Assembly: GCF_000816845.1 (NCBI RefSeq)
Contig: NZ_CP006879.1
Span: 434,001-498,000 of the forward strand
Direction of reading: 5' to 3'
Source of the DNA: Rhizobium gallicum bv. gallicum R602sp
GTDB taxonomy: Bacteria > Pseudomonadota > Alphaproteobacteria > Rhizobiales > Rhizobiaceae
DNA: 64,000 nucleotides
Positions within the stretch are counted from its first letter, which is position 1. Every line of letters begins with the position of its first letter. Shown in pieces: positions 18,012-30,319 of the stretch. The translations under genes and the position numbers were made by a program. The notes under the pieces were generated by a model. That model was not told where the DNA came from. It did not search any database and saw nothing but the letters and a program-made list of their open reading frames with translations.

Positions 18012-18144
18012 GCGCGCCCGTCCGCATGGAGTAGCCCTTGTGCCGCTGCGATCGGCCGGCGGCAGCGGTGCATGCTGCACTGTGTCCGAGTCTGCGGCGA
18101 CCGATCCTGGTTCTCGTCAACCGTCTGCAGAAGGAACATCCCGC

Positions 18145-20591
<2,447 letters not shown>

Positions 20592-20647
20592 ACGCGCGGG
20601 AGGCGGCGGCGTGCGCGCGCTGCCGTCGGTCCGATCCGACGCAACGC

Positions 20648-21060
20648 CGTCGCCCGGTGCGCCAGCAGATGTTCCGCATGTTTGACCATCACGCCCAGCG
20701 CCCGAACCGCTGGAGGATGACGCGCCGTTTGTTCTACGTCGGCAAGTGGTTCAGATTGGTGAAGCCGAACACGACTCCATGTTCGATATCCTGCCGCCAC
20801 TCTCGATCCGCGGTTCGATGTTTGCGATGCGCGAGTTCCTGACCGGCTCGGTGAAGAGCGTATTCTTTGCGCTCCGGCTCGACGGCCGGATCCGTCGTTT
20901 CCACGGCCACTGCGATCTTTCTGACAGCGACGCGACGCGGTCCAAACGCGAAACACTGCCGCCATTGACTGCGGAGGAGGACAGCGCTCCAGGCATATGC
21001 GGCAAAGCACGGCCGGCGGTGGAAGAGCACCCTGAACCGCGTCTGGATGAGACGGCCTGC
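20648..21060 (+). pseudogene. DUF1419-family gene remnant, copy 1
   Basis: The sequence reads QQMFRMFDHHAQRPNRW in one frame, then FDILPPLSIRGSMFAMREFL and SVFFALRLDGRIRRFHGH in another. This matches DUF1419 proteins of rhizobial and Agrobacterium plasmids. The 5' end is missing, cut at the gibberellin junction, and at least one frameshift lies between the pieces. A second copy with its start intact is at 34590. Function of the family is unknown. From 21061 to 21270 nothing is recognised. Confidence 0.65.
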
Positions 21061-21315
21061 CATATGATGATGGTGGCCTGTTGCGTTGCCTTCGCAATTC
21101 CCATGGTCCATCCTGGCTCCAGTCCCATCGCTTGCCGAAGCGGCCCAGCGAACAATCGGACTCGAGCACCGGACCGACGCATCAGAAGCCTGATCTGGTG
21201 GACGGCGCTCCCGTGTCCAGAGCCAGCCCCTCGTTCGTTACTGCCCTATTGCCTTCATGACGGTTATGCGTGAACCGGGTCGGCCCAGTAAGAGTCCCTC
21301 GAGCAGTTACTCGCT

Positions 21316-22331
21316 TGCGGCGAGCTGAGAGGGGCCGCGGCTCTACTAAAGGGCGCCATATTCAATGGCATCCTTCGGAACAGACCCGTGCCGGCTGCCC
21401 TTCGGTTGTGATGCGGTCTGAACCGGCGTCCGTTCGTTTCAAGGCCGCTTCGCGCCGCGGTGCGGCCGGACTGCGGCGTCCTCGGCAAAGCAGGTCCGCG
21501 CGCCTCGCTAGGTCAGTTTGACCTGCTTGCGCGCATCCCGGCTTTGCTCGTCTTGCCGGGCCCGGACCCTGAAACGCCCGTCTTCCACCGGTTCTCGTTG
21601 ACCGCACCGAAGGGCAAGCCGGCAAGTGCCGGAACCACTTCGGGAGCAAAACCATGAAAGGAAGAGCCCATGGCCAAGGCCGCAACCCAATCCCGCCAAT
21701 CCGCCCGCGTCGCGCAACTTCGAAAGGGCGCCACCCTCGAAATGGTCCGGCTCACTTGCCCGGACACCGCCCAGGCGCTGAAACTCGCCGAGAATTTCGG
21801 CATCGCGGTCATCGACAGCGACGGCATCCGCGAACTGCATGAGCGCCTGATCATCGAGACCGCCGATAGCCTCTCCGAGGCGCTCGGAGAACGGGCGATG
21901 CAGATCCATCTCCAACGCATCGTCGGCGCCTTCGTCGGCTCCGCGCATGGAGCCGGCCAGTTCTACTCCCGCGCCGTCACCGAGGCACGGGATGCCACCG
22001 CCAAGGCCGCCAATGACACGCGCGATGAGGACCTTGACGGTCCGGTCGGCTACGACAGCGCCGCCCAGCGCAAGCGCGAGTTCGCAGCCGACATGGGGGT
22101 ACAGGCACACGCTCTTCGAATGGCAGCCGAAGGCACCATCGCAGCCTATAAGCAAATCATTGGCGAGGTCTGGAAGCCCTTCGACCGGCCGGTCGACAAC
22201 CCGGGCCACTCGCTCGACCGCAAGGCGGCCGAGACGCAGATGTCGGCTTTCGACTGAGCCATACCCTCGGCGGGCTTCGGTCCCGCCTTGAAGTCTATCG
22301 AGACGCAAAGTTGGAGCGGCTTAGAAAAGGC
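21316..22331 (+). repeat. Direct repeat block 1, copy A (partner 34981-35996)
   Basis: About 1,016 bases read the same here and at 34981-35996, an offset of 13,665, across the leader and the whole conserved hypothetical gene. Every segment compared by eye is identical. Similar but diverged sequence extends a little to the left. The match stops abruptly at AAAAGGC. Confidence 0.9.
21670..22257 (+). CDS. Conserved hypothetical plasmid protein, copy A
   Basis: A 195-residue soluble, charged, mostly helical protein beginning MAKAATQSRQSARV. I recognise it only as a type of conserved protein seen beside ardC and DUF1419 genes on rhizobial plasmids; no catalytic motif is visible. GGAAGAGCCC precedes the ATG. 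A 200-base leader within the repeat may hold its promoter. An identical copy is encoded at 35335. A role in plasmid maintenance or establishment is only a guess from its neighbours. Confidence 0.75.
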   Translation: MAKAATQSRQSARVAQLRKGATLEMVRLTCPDTAQALKLAENFGIAVIDSDGIRELHERLIIETADSLSEALGERAMQIHLQRIVGAFVGSAHGAGQFYSRAVTEARDATAKAANDTRDEDLDGPVGYDSAAQRKREFAADMGVQAHALRMAAEGTIAAYKQIIGEVWKPFDRPVDNPGHSLDRKAAETQMSAFD

Positions 22332-22653
22332 CGCCATCGTTTAAACCTCAGCGATTGCCTGCTTTATGCCTGCATCTAATTCCATGGCTTGCCGAACCTC
22401 GCCACGACCGGCGAGTTTCGGTCCACGGATATCAAACCGTTCCTTGAAGTTTCCGATGCCGAGAGGCTCAGACCGGCCGGTCGCGACCCCGTCCGGCCTT
22501 TGGTCCTGCCGAAGCGAGGGGTTCGGTCAACGGCTTCGCCGTCCTCCACCTTCGTTCCGGCCTCACGGTGCCCTCACCCCTTGCCGCTCCGCCCTTTGGA
22601 CCGCCGTGACGGGGTCGCGATGGCGCGGCCTCTTGAAAAATGGAGGTTGGAGA

Positions 22654-23580
22654 ATGAGCAGGAAAGACGACGGCCAACGTGCCGATCTCTACACACGGAT
22701 CACCGACAAGATCATCGAGGACCTGAGCAATGGTGTTCGGCCGTGGATGAAGCCGTGGAATGCGGCGAACGCGAATGGCCGCATCACCCGACCTCTGCGT
22801 CACAATGGGAAGCCCTATTCCGGGATGAACGTGCTCCTCCTCTGGTCGGAGGGAACCGCGCGCGGTTACGGCTCGCCGATGTGGATGACATTCAAGCAGG
22901 CTCTCGAACTCGGAGCCGCCGTCCGCAAGGGCGAGACTGGCGCGACGGTGGTCTTTGCGAGCCGCTTTACCAAATCCGAAACCGACGGAAATGGCGACGA
23001 GGTCGAGCGCGAAATTCCCTTCCTGAAGGCTTATACCGTCTTCAATATCGAGCAGATCGGTGGCCTTCCGGAACAATTCGATCATCGCCCTGCCCCGTTC
23101 CTTGATCCGGTCGAGCGCATCGAGCACGCCGATCGCTTCTTCCGCAACACCGGCGCGGTGATCCGACATGGCGGCAACCAAGCCTTCTTTGCTCCCGCCG
23201 CCGATCTTATCCAGATGCCGCATTTTGAGAGCTTCAGGGATGCGGAAAGCTACTATGCCACATTAAGTCATGAGGCCACCCATTGGGTTGGCGCATCGCA
23301 TCGGCTGAATCGCGACCTCAGCCGTTACCACAAGGAGCGGTCAGATAGAGCCCGCGAGGAATTGATCGCCGAGCTTGGAAGCTGCTTCCTCTGCGCCGAT
23401 CTCGGGATCGCGCCCGAACTGGAGCCTCGGCCGGATCACGCCTCTTACCTTCAGTCCTGGCTATCGGTCCTCGCCGGCGACAAGCGGGCCATCTTCCAGG
23501 CTGCGGCGCATGCACAGCGTGCGGTGGCCTATCTCCACGATCTCCAGCCGGTTGGCCAGCAAGATCGGCCGGCCGCCTAG
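22654..23580 (+). CDS. ardC: ArdC-like antirestriction / ssDNA-binding protein with zincin metallopeptidase domain
   Basis: A 308-residue two-domain protein. The N-terminal part (DLYTRITDKIIEDLSNG, RPLRHNGKPYSGMNVLLLW, PMWMTFKQA, GETGATVVFASRF) is the ArdC ssDNA-binding domain. The C-terminal part has an HEATHW metal-binding motif with DRAREELIAELGS, the zincin-like peptidase. Family role: protects single-stranded DNA and blocks host restriction when the plasmid enters a recipient. The ATG at 22654 follows GGAGG. The 320 bases before it carry GC-rich leader sequence without a gene. The downstream 3' part is duplicated at 36062. Confidence 0.9.
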   Translation: MSRKDDGQRADLYTRITDKIIEDLSNGVRPWMKPWNAANANGRITRPLRHNGKPYSGMNVLLLWSEGTARGYGSPMWMTFKQALELGAAVRKGETGATVVFASRFTKSETDGNGDEVEREIPFLKAYTVFNIEQIGGLPEQFDHRPAPFLDPVERIEHADRFFRNTGAVIRHGGNQAFFAPAADLIQMPHFESFRDAESYYATLSHEATHWVGASHRLNRDLSRYHKERSDRAREELIAELGSCFLCADLGIAPELEPRPDHASYLQSWLSVLAGDKRAIFQAAAHAQRAVAYLHDLQPVGQQDRPAA

Positions 23581-23706
23581 TTTTTTGCTTGATCAGGGCC
23601 GTCAATGGCGGCGGGCTCCTTTTGCGGGCATCGCCGTTATTTGCGGGTCTTCATCGGGCTATCGGCAGAAGGACGCGCCGTGGCGCCTGCCGCAGGCGGA
23701 TCTGCC
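23105..23706 (+). repeat. Direct repeat block 2, copy A (partner 36062-36664)
   Basis: The last two thirds of ardC and about 125 bases beyond it recur at 36062-36664 (offset 12,957). A handful of base differences are visible, for example CAACACCGG against TAACACTGG. This is unlike block 1, which looks identical. The 23581-23810 stretch after ardC has no gene. Confidence 0.88.
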
Positions 23707-23810
23707 TAGATGCCGTAATGGGCCGGCGTCTCATGAGTAGCCAGTTGGGTGGCTGTCCCTCAGAATGATGATGTTTGGAAACGAGGTCCGAGCGTTCGGC
23801 CTCAAGCATC

Positions 23811-24480
23811 ATGAGAGGAACAGCCGTGGAGTATTATGCAGGAATCGACGTCTCGCTGAAAGAGAGCAGCGTGTGCGTGGTCGACGCGACGGGCAAGTTG
23901 GTCCGCGAGGTCAAGGTAGGCAGCGAGCCTGAATGCCTGGTCGGGTATTTTGATCAACTGGACTTTCCGGTAGAGCGCATCGGCCTTGAAGCGGGGCAGT
24001 TGTCCCAATGGCTACACGCGGCTCTCGTTGCTGCGGGTCATGAGGTGGTTTTGCTGGAAACGCGGCATATGAAGGCGGCGCTTTCGGCGATGACGGTGAA
24101 GACCGACCGCAAGGATGCACGGGGATCGCGCAACTGCTCCGCATGGGGTGGTATCGTCCGGTCCACGCCAAATCGTCGCCGGCCCAGGACACTCGGGCTC
24201 TCCTGGTTGGCCGTAAGCTTCTGCAATCCAAGCTGCTCGACGTCGAGCTCAGCATCCGGGGTATCCTGCGCGGCTATGGATTAAAGGTCGGCGAAGTCAG
24301 CCGAGGCCGTTTCGAGGCGCGCATCCGCGAACTGATTGCAGGGCATGCGATATTGTCGATGCTGACGGCGCGAGCAGCGCTGTGGAGCGAATTTACCAAG
24401 CTGCACCGCGAGATGCTTAGGATCGCCCGCGCCGACAGAGTTTGCCAAAGGCTGGTGAGTGCGCCGGGTGTCCTCTCTGG
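23811..24480 (+). pseudogene. IS110-family transposase, frameshifted and truncated
   Basis: The N-terminal frame gives YYAGIDVSLKESSVCVVD, RIGLEAGQLSQWLHAAL and VKTDRKDARG, the DEDD-type RuvC-like catalytic domain of IS110 transposases. A frameshift at about 24120 is followed by IAQLLRMGWYRPVH and a helical middle region ending with VCQRLVSAPGV. The C-terminal transposase_20 domain is missing; homology ends near 24480 where unrelated sequence begins. Confidence 0.82.
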
Positions 24481-24555
24481 CCGGAGGGCTGCCGAAGTTG
24501 TGCGGGAGGAGCCGAATAACGCAGAGTTCCGAAGAACGGTACTGCCCTGTCGATG

Positions 24556-24940
24556 ACATGGGTACCTTCCTCTATGACGCATTCCTGAAAATCGGCATGA
24601 CGGGCATCGACGCCCGCTTCATGAAGGATGCGATCCTGGCTTCGGAGCTATCCGGCCATGATGCCACGGCATTCGAAGATTTCCCGAGTACATCAAGCGT
24701 GCCCGAAACGGACAGGTTAGTCCTCACGGGCGTCTGCGCATCGAGCGGGACAGCGGGACAATCGTGGTCGCCGTTGGCGACCAGGCTTTCGGGCACATTA
24801 TCATGCGCGACGCTACCGATATCGCGATCGAGCGCGCCAGAAAACACGGCGTCGCAGTCATTGCAGCGAAGGGTTCCGACTCGGCGGGCCGCATCGCCGA
24901 TTTCTGCGCTGGTCCGCCCCTTCGTGCTCCAGCGGATCAA
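24556..24940 (+). pseudogene. Malate/L-lactate dehydrogenase (Ldh_2 family) fragment
   Basis: In one frame FLYDAFLKIGMTGIDARFMK and ASELSGHDATAFEDFP. After a shift come EYIKRARNGQVSP and AFGHIIMRDATDIAIERARK, then HGVAVIAAKGSDSAGRIADF. These match, in order, the N-terminal third of YlbC/MdH-type Ldh_2 dehydrogenases (substrate-specific NAD oxidoreductases). The rest is missing, replaced by the transporter gene. It is probably a relic of the older arrangement of the catabolic cluster. Confidence 0.65.
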
Positions 24941-24971
24941 CGACGCCGTGCACGGCCTCGACATTACAGCC

Positions 24972-25895
24972 GTGTTCGTGTCCGAAGCCTTTGCATTGAG
25001 TTCAGCGCTTTGCTTCGCGATGAGTTCCATGCTCATCAGCGAGCTGAACGGGCGGGTGCCGCTCATGAGACTTGCCAGGTGGCAAATCACTTCAGGTCTT
25101 CTCATCACAGCAGCCCTGGCGACGGTATTCGGCGGCTGGGAAACGCTGAGGGCATGGCAGGCATGGACGCTCGCGATATCGGGTACCTTAGGAATCGCCC
25201 TCGCGAGTACCACCTACTTCGCTACGATCTACACCGCTGGGCCTCGGCTCACGGCGTTGCTGTTCTCGCTAACATCGCCTTTCGCGCTTTTGCTTGGCTA
25301 CCTCGTGCTTGGCGAAACGGTCACCGCGATCCAGCTCGCGGGTGTGGCGCTCATCGTCGTCGGCGTTGTCGTTGCTATTGGCGTCCGCCGGCGCCGCCCG
25401 CCCACGATGATACCGTTGTCGGACGCTGAACCGATCGAATCCATTCCTCCCGATGCGCCGCCGCCATGGCTGCTCGGAATATCCCTCGGTGTCGTAACGG
25501 CGCTGGGTCAGGCGACCGGAAGTCTCGTCGCCCGTCCAGCAATGGCCTCGGGCGCCGAACCGTGCGCCGCCATGGCCGTCCGTTCCATTCCGGCCGCACT
25601 TTTCTTCTGGGCACTGCTCATGGTTCCGAAGATCCGACGTGAGCTGACAGAATTCCGGAAGTTCGATCTCGGCATTGCAATTGCGGCCGCGCTCTGCGGC
25701 GCAGCTCTCGGCATGTCGCTGCTTATGGCGGCCTTGAGCACCGGAAACGTTGGGATCGTCTCAACGCTTTCGTCGATGACGCCCGTTGTCGTCCTACCGC
25801 TGGTATGGGCGCGGACCGGCCAGATGCCTCGTCCCCACGCCTGGGTCGGCGCGGGGCTCGCCATTGCCGGGACAGCATTGATTGGTATGGGCTGA
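24972..25895 (+). CDS. EamA/DMT-family transporter
   Basis: A protein of about 307 residues with ten predicted membrane segments in two EamA halves (ALCFAMSSMLISELNG..., ALASTTYFATIYTAGPRLTA, FALLLGYLVLGETVT; second half from GISLGVVTALGQATGSL to AWVGAGLAIAGTALIGM). Such proteins export amino acids or metabolites. The start is uncertain: GTG at 24972 or 24978 is chosen because the first membrane helix follows directly. The frame runs further upstream into dehydrogenase remnant sequence. It points towards the divergent regulator and is probably part of the same amine/amino-acid cluster. Confidence 0.78.
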   Translation: MFVSEAFALSSALCFAMSSMLISELNGRVPLMRLARWQITSGLLITAALATVFGGWETLRAWQAWTLAISGTLGIALASTTYFATIYTAGPRLTALLFSLTSPFALLLGYLVLGETVTAIQLAGVALIVVGVVVAIGVRRRRPPTMIPLSDAEPIESIPPDAPPPWLLGISLGVVTALGQATGSLVARPAMASGAEPCAAMAVRSIPAALFFWALLMVPKIRRELTEFRKFDLGIAIAAALCGAALGMSLLMAALSTGNVGIVSTLSSMTPVVVLPLVWARTGQMPRPHAWVGAGLAIAGTALIGMG

Positions 25896-25980
25896 GCGAA
25901 GGCGGTTGCGGAAAATCAAGTACCCGGCTCGCGCTCTCGGATCGCGACGGGACCATCTCGTTAGGCTTTCAGGTTGAAGA

Positions 25981-26529
25981 TCAGAAGGTCGGGGGTGTGC
26001 ACGCGCTAATGACTTCGCAGGGTACGGCACCGACACACCGGAACCGATGCGGACGTCGGCTCTCAAAATAGTAGGCGTCACCGGGACCAAGGATCCGACG
26101 GTCGTCGTCTACCGTGACTTCAAGCCTTCCGGAAAGGACAATGCCGCTCTCCTCGCCTTCGTGCACGAGCGGAACCTTTCCGGTATCGGCGCCTGGCTGA
26201 TAGACTTCTTTCAGCATCTGAAGGCTTCGGCCAAACATGCTCTCGCCCACCTGGCGATACGAGATCCCGCCCTTCCCAATCTCGACGAGCTCCTCGGCCG
26301 CGTAGAACGCCTTCTTCGGCATCTCGGGTTCGAGGGCAAAGAACTCCGCCAGCCCGATCGGGATGCCGTCCAGGATCCGCTTAAGCGCTCCTACAGACGG
26401 ATTCGAGCTGTTTGACTCGATGAGCGATATCGTGGAGTTGGGAACGCCAGTCTTCTTCGCCAGTTCGCGTTGCGACAGGTTGTGAGCGGTTCGGACGTAG
26501 CGGAGTCGAGTTCCGATGTCGAAGGTCAT
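25981..26529 (-). CDS. XRE-family regulator with C-terminal cupin domain (PuuR-like)
   Basis: A 182-residue regulator. The N-terminal helix-turn-helix (IGTRLRYVRTAHNLSQREL, then NSTISLIESNSSNPSV) is followed by a small-molecule-sensing cupin (VHEGEESGIVLSGRLEVTVD, GPGDAYYFESRRPHRF). PuuR-type members repress putrescine/GABA catabolism. It is divergent from the aminotransferase and aldehyde dehydrogenase genes, so it likely controls them. The ATG at 26529 is chosen over one 11 codons upstream. Confidence 0.85.
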   Translation of the reverse strand: MTFDIGTRLRYVRTAHNLSQRELAKKTGVPNSTISLIESNSSNPSVGALKRILDGIPIGLAEFFALEPEMPKKAFYAAEELVEIGKGGISYRQVGESMFGRSLQMLKEVYQPGADTGKVPLVHEGEESGIVLSGRLEVTVDDDRRILGPGDAYYFESRRPHRFRCVGAVPCEVISACTPPTF

Positions 26530-26669
26530 GGGCGGCTGTTGATGTTGTTCAAGATACGTCAAACCATATCCGCATTTTCCACAATTTCAATGAGTTACTG
26601 AACAAAAGAAAAGGACTTGTTCGCACATCGGAAATGCCGGAAGTGTTCGCCGAGCCGAAGGAGGGCACG

Positions 26670-28004
26670 ATGGATCAGACGAATCTGAAAAACGAACGTT
26701 CACTCGAGAACTTTTGGATGCCGTTCACGGCAAACAGGCAGTTCAAGGCATTGCCACGATTGCTCGCCTCGGCGGAAGGCATGCACTACACCGATGTCGA
26801 CGGCAATTCGGTGCTCGACGGCACCGCTGGTCTCTGGTGCTGCAACGCAGGTCACGGCCGAAAGAAGATTTCGCAGGCTGTGGAGCGGCAGCTTTCGACG
26901 CTGGATTTCGCCCCGACCTTTCAGATGGGCCATCCGATCGCCTTCGACTTCGCGTCGAAGCTTGCAAAGATCGCGCCCGGTGGCCCCGACGCGAAGCTCG
27001 ACCGTGTCTTCTTCACAGGTTCCGGCTCGGAGTCTGTCGACACGGCGCTGAAGATTGCGATCGCTTATCAGCGTTCGATCGGTCAGGGAACGCGAACCCG
27101 CATCATCGGTCGCGAAAAGGGCTACCATGGCGTCGGCTTCGGCGGCATCTCCGTGGGCGGCCTGGTGAACAACCGCCGTGTATTTCCGCAGATCCCCGCC
27201 GACCACATGCGCCACACCCTGGACATCGAGCGCAACGCGTTCTCGAAGGGCCTTCCCGCGAACGGCATCGAACTTGCGGACGATCTCGAACGTCTGGTTC
27301 AGCTCCATGGCGCCGAGACGATCGCCGCCGCAATCGTCGAACCGATGTCCGGCTCGGCAGGCGTCATCCTGCCCCCGAAGGGCTATCTCGAGAAGCTGCG
27401 CGCCACCGCCGACAAGTACGGCATCATGCTGATCTTCGATGAAGTCATCACGGGGTTCGGCCGCCTCGGCACGCCGTTTGCCGTCGACTACTTCGGCGTC
27501 GTTCCCGATCTCGTCACGACCGCCAAGGGACTGACCAACGGCACCATCCCGATGGGCGCGGTGTTCGCGAGCCGGAAGGTCTACGACGGCCTGATGGTCG
27601 GACCCGATAATGCCATCGAGCTCTTCCATGGCTACACCTATTCCGGACATCCGGTAGCCTGCGCTGCTGGCATTGCGACGCTCGAAATCTATGAGGAGGA
27701 AGGCCTCCTCACGCGCGCCGCCGAGCTGGCCGAATACTGGCAGGACGCCCTCCATTCGCTGAAGGGCCTCCCTCACGTTGTGGACATCCGCAACCTCGGC
27801 CTCGTCGGCGCGGTGGAACTTGCGCCGCGCGACGGAGCATCGGGAACGCGTGCATACGACGTGTTTGTCGATTGCTTCAAGAAGGGCCTTCTGATCCGTG
27901 TCACGGGGGACATCATCGCGCTGTCACCGCCGCTCATCGTCGAGAAGGGCCAGATCGAGACTATCGTTTCCACTATCGGCGACGCCCTGAAGCGTGCTGC
28001 CTGA
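26670..28004 (+). CDS. Class III omega-aminotransferase (beta-alanine/omega-amino acid--pyruvate type)
   Basis: A 444-residue pyridoxal-phosphate enzyme of aminotransferase class III. Motifs: GTAGLWCCNAGHGR near the N-terminus, FFTGSGSESVDTALK (phosphate binding), YHGVGFGG, LIFDEVITGFGR (the PLP-ring aspartate) and VTTAKGLTNG with the Schiff-base lysine. It transfers the amino group of an omega-amino acid or amine, such as beta-alanine or GABA, to pyruvate. AAGGAGG precedes the ATG at 26670. It is followed 53 bases later by an aldehyde dehydrogenase that would remove the semialdehyde product. Confidence 0.9.
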   Translation: MDQTNLKNERSLENFWMPFTANRQFKALPRLLASAEGMHYTDVDGNSVLDGTAGLWCCNAGHGRKKISQAVERQLSTLDFAPTFQMGHPIAFDFASKLAKIAPGGPDAKLDRVFFTGSGSESVDTALKIAIAYQRSIGQGTRTRIIGREKGYHGVGFGGISVGGLVNNRRVFPQIPADHMRHTLDIERNAFSKGLPANGIELADDLERLVQLHGAETIAAAIVEPMSGSAGVILPPKGYLEKLRATADKYGIMLIFDEVITGFGRLGTPFAVDYFGVVPDLVTTAKGLTNGTIPMGAVFASRKVYDGLMVGPDNAIELFHGYTYSGHPVACAAGIATLEIYEEEGLLTRAAELAEYWQDALHSLKGLPHVVDIRNLGLVGAVELAPRDGASGTRAYDVFVDCFKKGLLIRVTGDIIALSPPLIVEKGQIETIVSTIGDALKRAA

Positions 28005-28057
28005 CAGTTGGGGAGGGCCGGCCTCCGGCCCGCCCTCATCGAGCGACAGGAAAAGAA

Positions 28058-29518
28058 GTGATTTCGCCCTCCTCTCTCACACGCCGCCTCAAGACACCTT
28101 CGCTCCTCTCGGTCGACTCGAAGGAGCAGGAACCAGGTTGCGCGACTTTCGAGGTACGAAATCCTTCGACGGGCGAGCTACTCGCCCGACTACCCGATAT
28201 GGGTGCTGGCGAAGCCGCGGCTGCGATAGACCGCGCCGAAGTCGCCTTCGTCGCCTGGAAATCGCTAACCGCCCGCGCCCGGTCGAATCTTATCCGGCGG
28301 TGGTACGAACTGATCCATGAAAATGCCGAAGACCTGGCAGCGATCCTGACCGCAGAAATGGGCAAGCCTCTCGACGAGGCCCGCTCGGAAGTCTCGCATG
28401 CCGCGGCCTACATCCAATGGTACGCCGAGGAGGCGAACCGGATCTACGGCGAGACCATCCCCGCCTCCTCCGAAGACCGCCGCCTGTTCGTGCTCCGACA
28501 GCCTGTGGGGGTAGTTGGAGCGATCACGCCGTGGAATTTCCCGGCATCGATGGTCGCCAGAAAGATCGCTCCCGCTCTTGCCGCAGGCTGCACAGTCGTT
28601 CTCAAGCCAGCAGAACAGACGCCGCTCGTCGCTGCAGCCATGGTCACGCTTGCTCGGGAGGCGGGCGTTCCGCAAGGTGTTGTCGAGATCGTGTACGCGT
28701 CCGAAGGTGATGCGATCGGCCGAGAGTTCTGTTCAAATCCCAAGGTTCGCAAAATAAGCTTCACCGGATCGACGGAGGTCGGCCGCATACTGATGAGGCA
28801 ATGCGCAGATCAGATTAAGAAGGTCAGTTTCGAACTCGGCGGCAACGCTCCGTTCATCGTCTTCGACGACGCCGACATCGACGCTGCAGTAGAAGGGGCT
28901 ATCCAGGCGAAGTTCCGTAACGGCGGGCAGACCTGCGTCTCCGCGAACCGCCTGTATGCCCAATCGAAGGTTCATGACGAATTCGCAGAGAAGTTCGCTG
29001 CCCGAGCTCGGAAACTGGCCGTGGGTGATGGTTTTGATCCTGAGAGCAGGATCGGGCCACTGATCGACCGCCATCTCCTTGCGAAAGTGGAGTATCATGT
29101 CGCGGATGCCATCCAGAAAGGCGGCCTCATACACTGCGGCGGACGACGCTACCACGAGAGCACGTTCTTTGAGCCGACGGTCCTGACCAACGTCACCTCG
29201 GATATGGCAGTCGCCCGCGAGGAGACATTCGGTCCGCTGGCTGCCATCATCCGGTTCGATGACGCGGACGACGTCGTCCGGCAGGCGAACGACACGATCT
29301 ACGGTCTCGCTGCCTACTTCTTCGCGACGGATCACAGACGCGTCTGGCGCGTTGCCGAGGCACTCGAATACGGGATGGTCGGCATCAACACCGGACGCAT
29401 GTCGTCCGAGGCGGCGCCGTTCGGCGGCTGGAAGCAGTCCGGAGTTGGGCGGGAGGGATCTCGCCACGGCATGGATGAGTACCTCGAGATGAAATACGTC
29501 TGTCTTGCCGGGCTTTAG
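28058..29518 (+). CDS. NAD(P)-dependent succinate-semialdehyde-type aldehyde dehydrogenase
   Basis: A 486-residue aldehyde dehydrogenase of the GabD type. Motifs: PWNFPASMVARKIAPALAAG, FTGSTEVGR, the glutamate loop FELGGNAPFIVF, and NGGQTCVSANR with the catalytic cysteine. It ends with the SGVGREGSRHG segment of the family. It oxidises a semialdehyde from the upstream aminotransferase reaction; succinate semialdehyde or malonate semialdehyde is likely. The start GTG at 28058 follows AGGAAAAGAA. The two genes form an operon opposite the XRE-cupin regulator. Confidence 0.9.
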   Translation: MISPSSLTRRLKTPSLLSVDSKEQEPGCATFEVRNPSTGELLARLPDMGAGEAAAAIDRAEVAFVAWKSLTARARSNLIRRWYELIHENAEDLAAILTAEMGKPLDEARSEVSHAAAYIQWYAEEANRIYGETIPASSEDRRLFVLRQPVGVVGAITPWNFPASMVARKIAPALAAGCTVVLKPAEQTPLVAAAMVTLAREAGVPQGVVEIVYASEGDAIGREFCSNPKVRKISFTGSTEVGRILMRQCADQIKKVSFELGGNAPFIVFDDADIDAAVEGAIQAKFRNGGQTCVSANRLYAQSKVHDEFAEKFAARARKLAVGDGFDPESRIGPLIDRHLLAKVEYHVADAIQKGGLIHCGGRRYHESTFFEPTVLTNVTSDMAVAREETFGPLAAIIRFDDADDVVRQANDTIYGLAAYFFATDHRRVWRVAEALEYGMVGINTGRMSSEAAPFGGWKQSGVGREGSRHGMDEYLEMKYVCLAGL

Positions 29519-29561
29519 GTTGCCGCGCCACCCACATACTATGTTCAAAGTTGACCAGCGA

Positions 29562-30305
29562 TCACCTCTTGAGCGACGAAGTAAGGGTTCCTAACAGTTG
29601 GGCGGCGGGAATAGTCTTGTTCCGCCGCCTCTGATCATTGAGCAAACCCAACCTGCTAAGCTTTATCTCAATCGCCTGTCGCGAAGCCTCGAAATACTGC
29701 GACAGATCTGACAGAAGGTCATCGTATGGCATCGAGTTGCACGGTTGGTCGTCGACGAAAATATGGCCGTGCCCGCGGTCCCGAATATCGAATTTCTGTC
29801 GGCCCACTTCGACTGCGATGATAAATACCTGAGTGGGCAGAACAATGCTGGAGGCGAATGCATTCGCCTGGAATTCAAGGCGCTCGTAATTGAAGAGCTC
29901 GTCGGTATCGAGATCTATGTACAGATCTCGTTCAACGATCGTCTCGGACCGTAGATATCGATCATGCTTCAGGCAAATATGCCCGATTTCGTGTCCTAGG
30001 GTAAAGCGCTCCCGATTGCCGTCTCGGTGGGAATTGACCTGAATCGACTTGCGATCAAAATTTGCTGACCCGAGTATCTGCGTTCCGTCTTGATCCACTA
30101 TTATCTGCTCGCTGAATTGCAGCCGTATAGATAGCGCAGAGCAGATTTTTTTGAGATCGACCGGTCCTGATTTGTAACGTACCTTTTCCAGGACGTCTTG
30201 CGCTGCTTTCTCAATCTCCTCGAAGGGGATATACGGAACAGACTGGCGCGCACTCCTAATCGCGACTTCGTCCGTAACAAACAGCTCCGGCTCAAGACTG
30301 CGCAA
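29562..30305 (-). CDS. ImmA/IrrE-type metallo-endopeptidase, probable N-terminal truncation
   Basis: A 247-residue frame with the zinc-binding HEIGHICLKH (HExxH) and a downstream FQANAFASSIVLP segment, typical of ImmA/IrrE peptidases that cleave XRE repressors in mobile elements. The upstream end at 30305 is a TTG that sits at the junction with an IS66 remnant, so the true start and the usual paired HTH protein may have been lost. The C-terminal half is intact. Confidence 0.75.
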   Translation of the reverse strand: MRSLEPELFVTDEVAIRSARQSVPYIPFEEIEKAAQDVLEKVRYKSGPVDLKKICSALSIRLQFSEQIIVDQDGTQILGSANFDRKSIQVNSHRDGNRERFTLGHEIGHICLKHDRYLRSETIVERDLYIDLDTDELFNYERLEFQANAFASSIVLPTQVFIIAVEVGRQKFDIRDRGHGHIFVDDQPCNSMPYDDLLSDLSQYFEASRQAIEIKLSRLGLLNDQRRRNKTIPAAQLLGTLTSSLKR

Positions 30306-30319
30306 GAGCTGGTTGATGG

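Noticed and set aside
17686..18144. Upstream extension of the CPS frame into the GGPP synthase gene
   Set aside because: The extension is Arg/Ser/Cys-rich and overlaps a well-defined gene in another frame; the family start fits the GTG at 18145.
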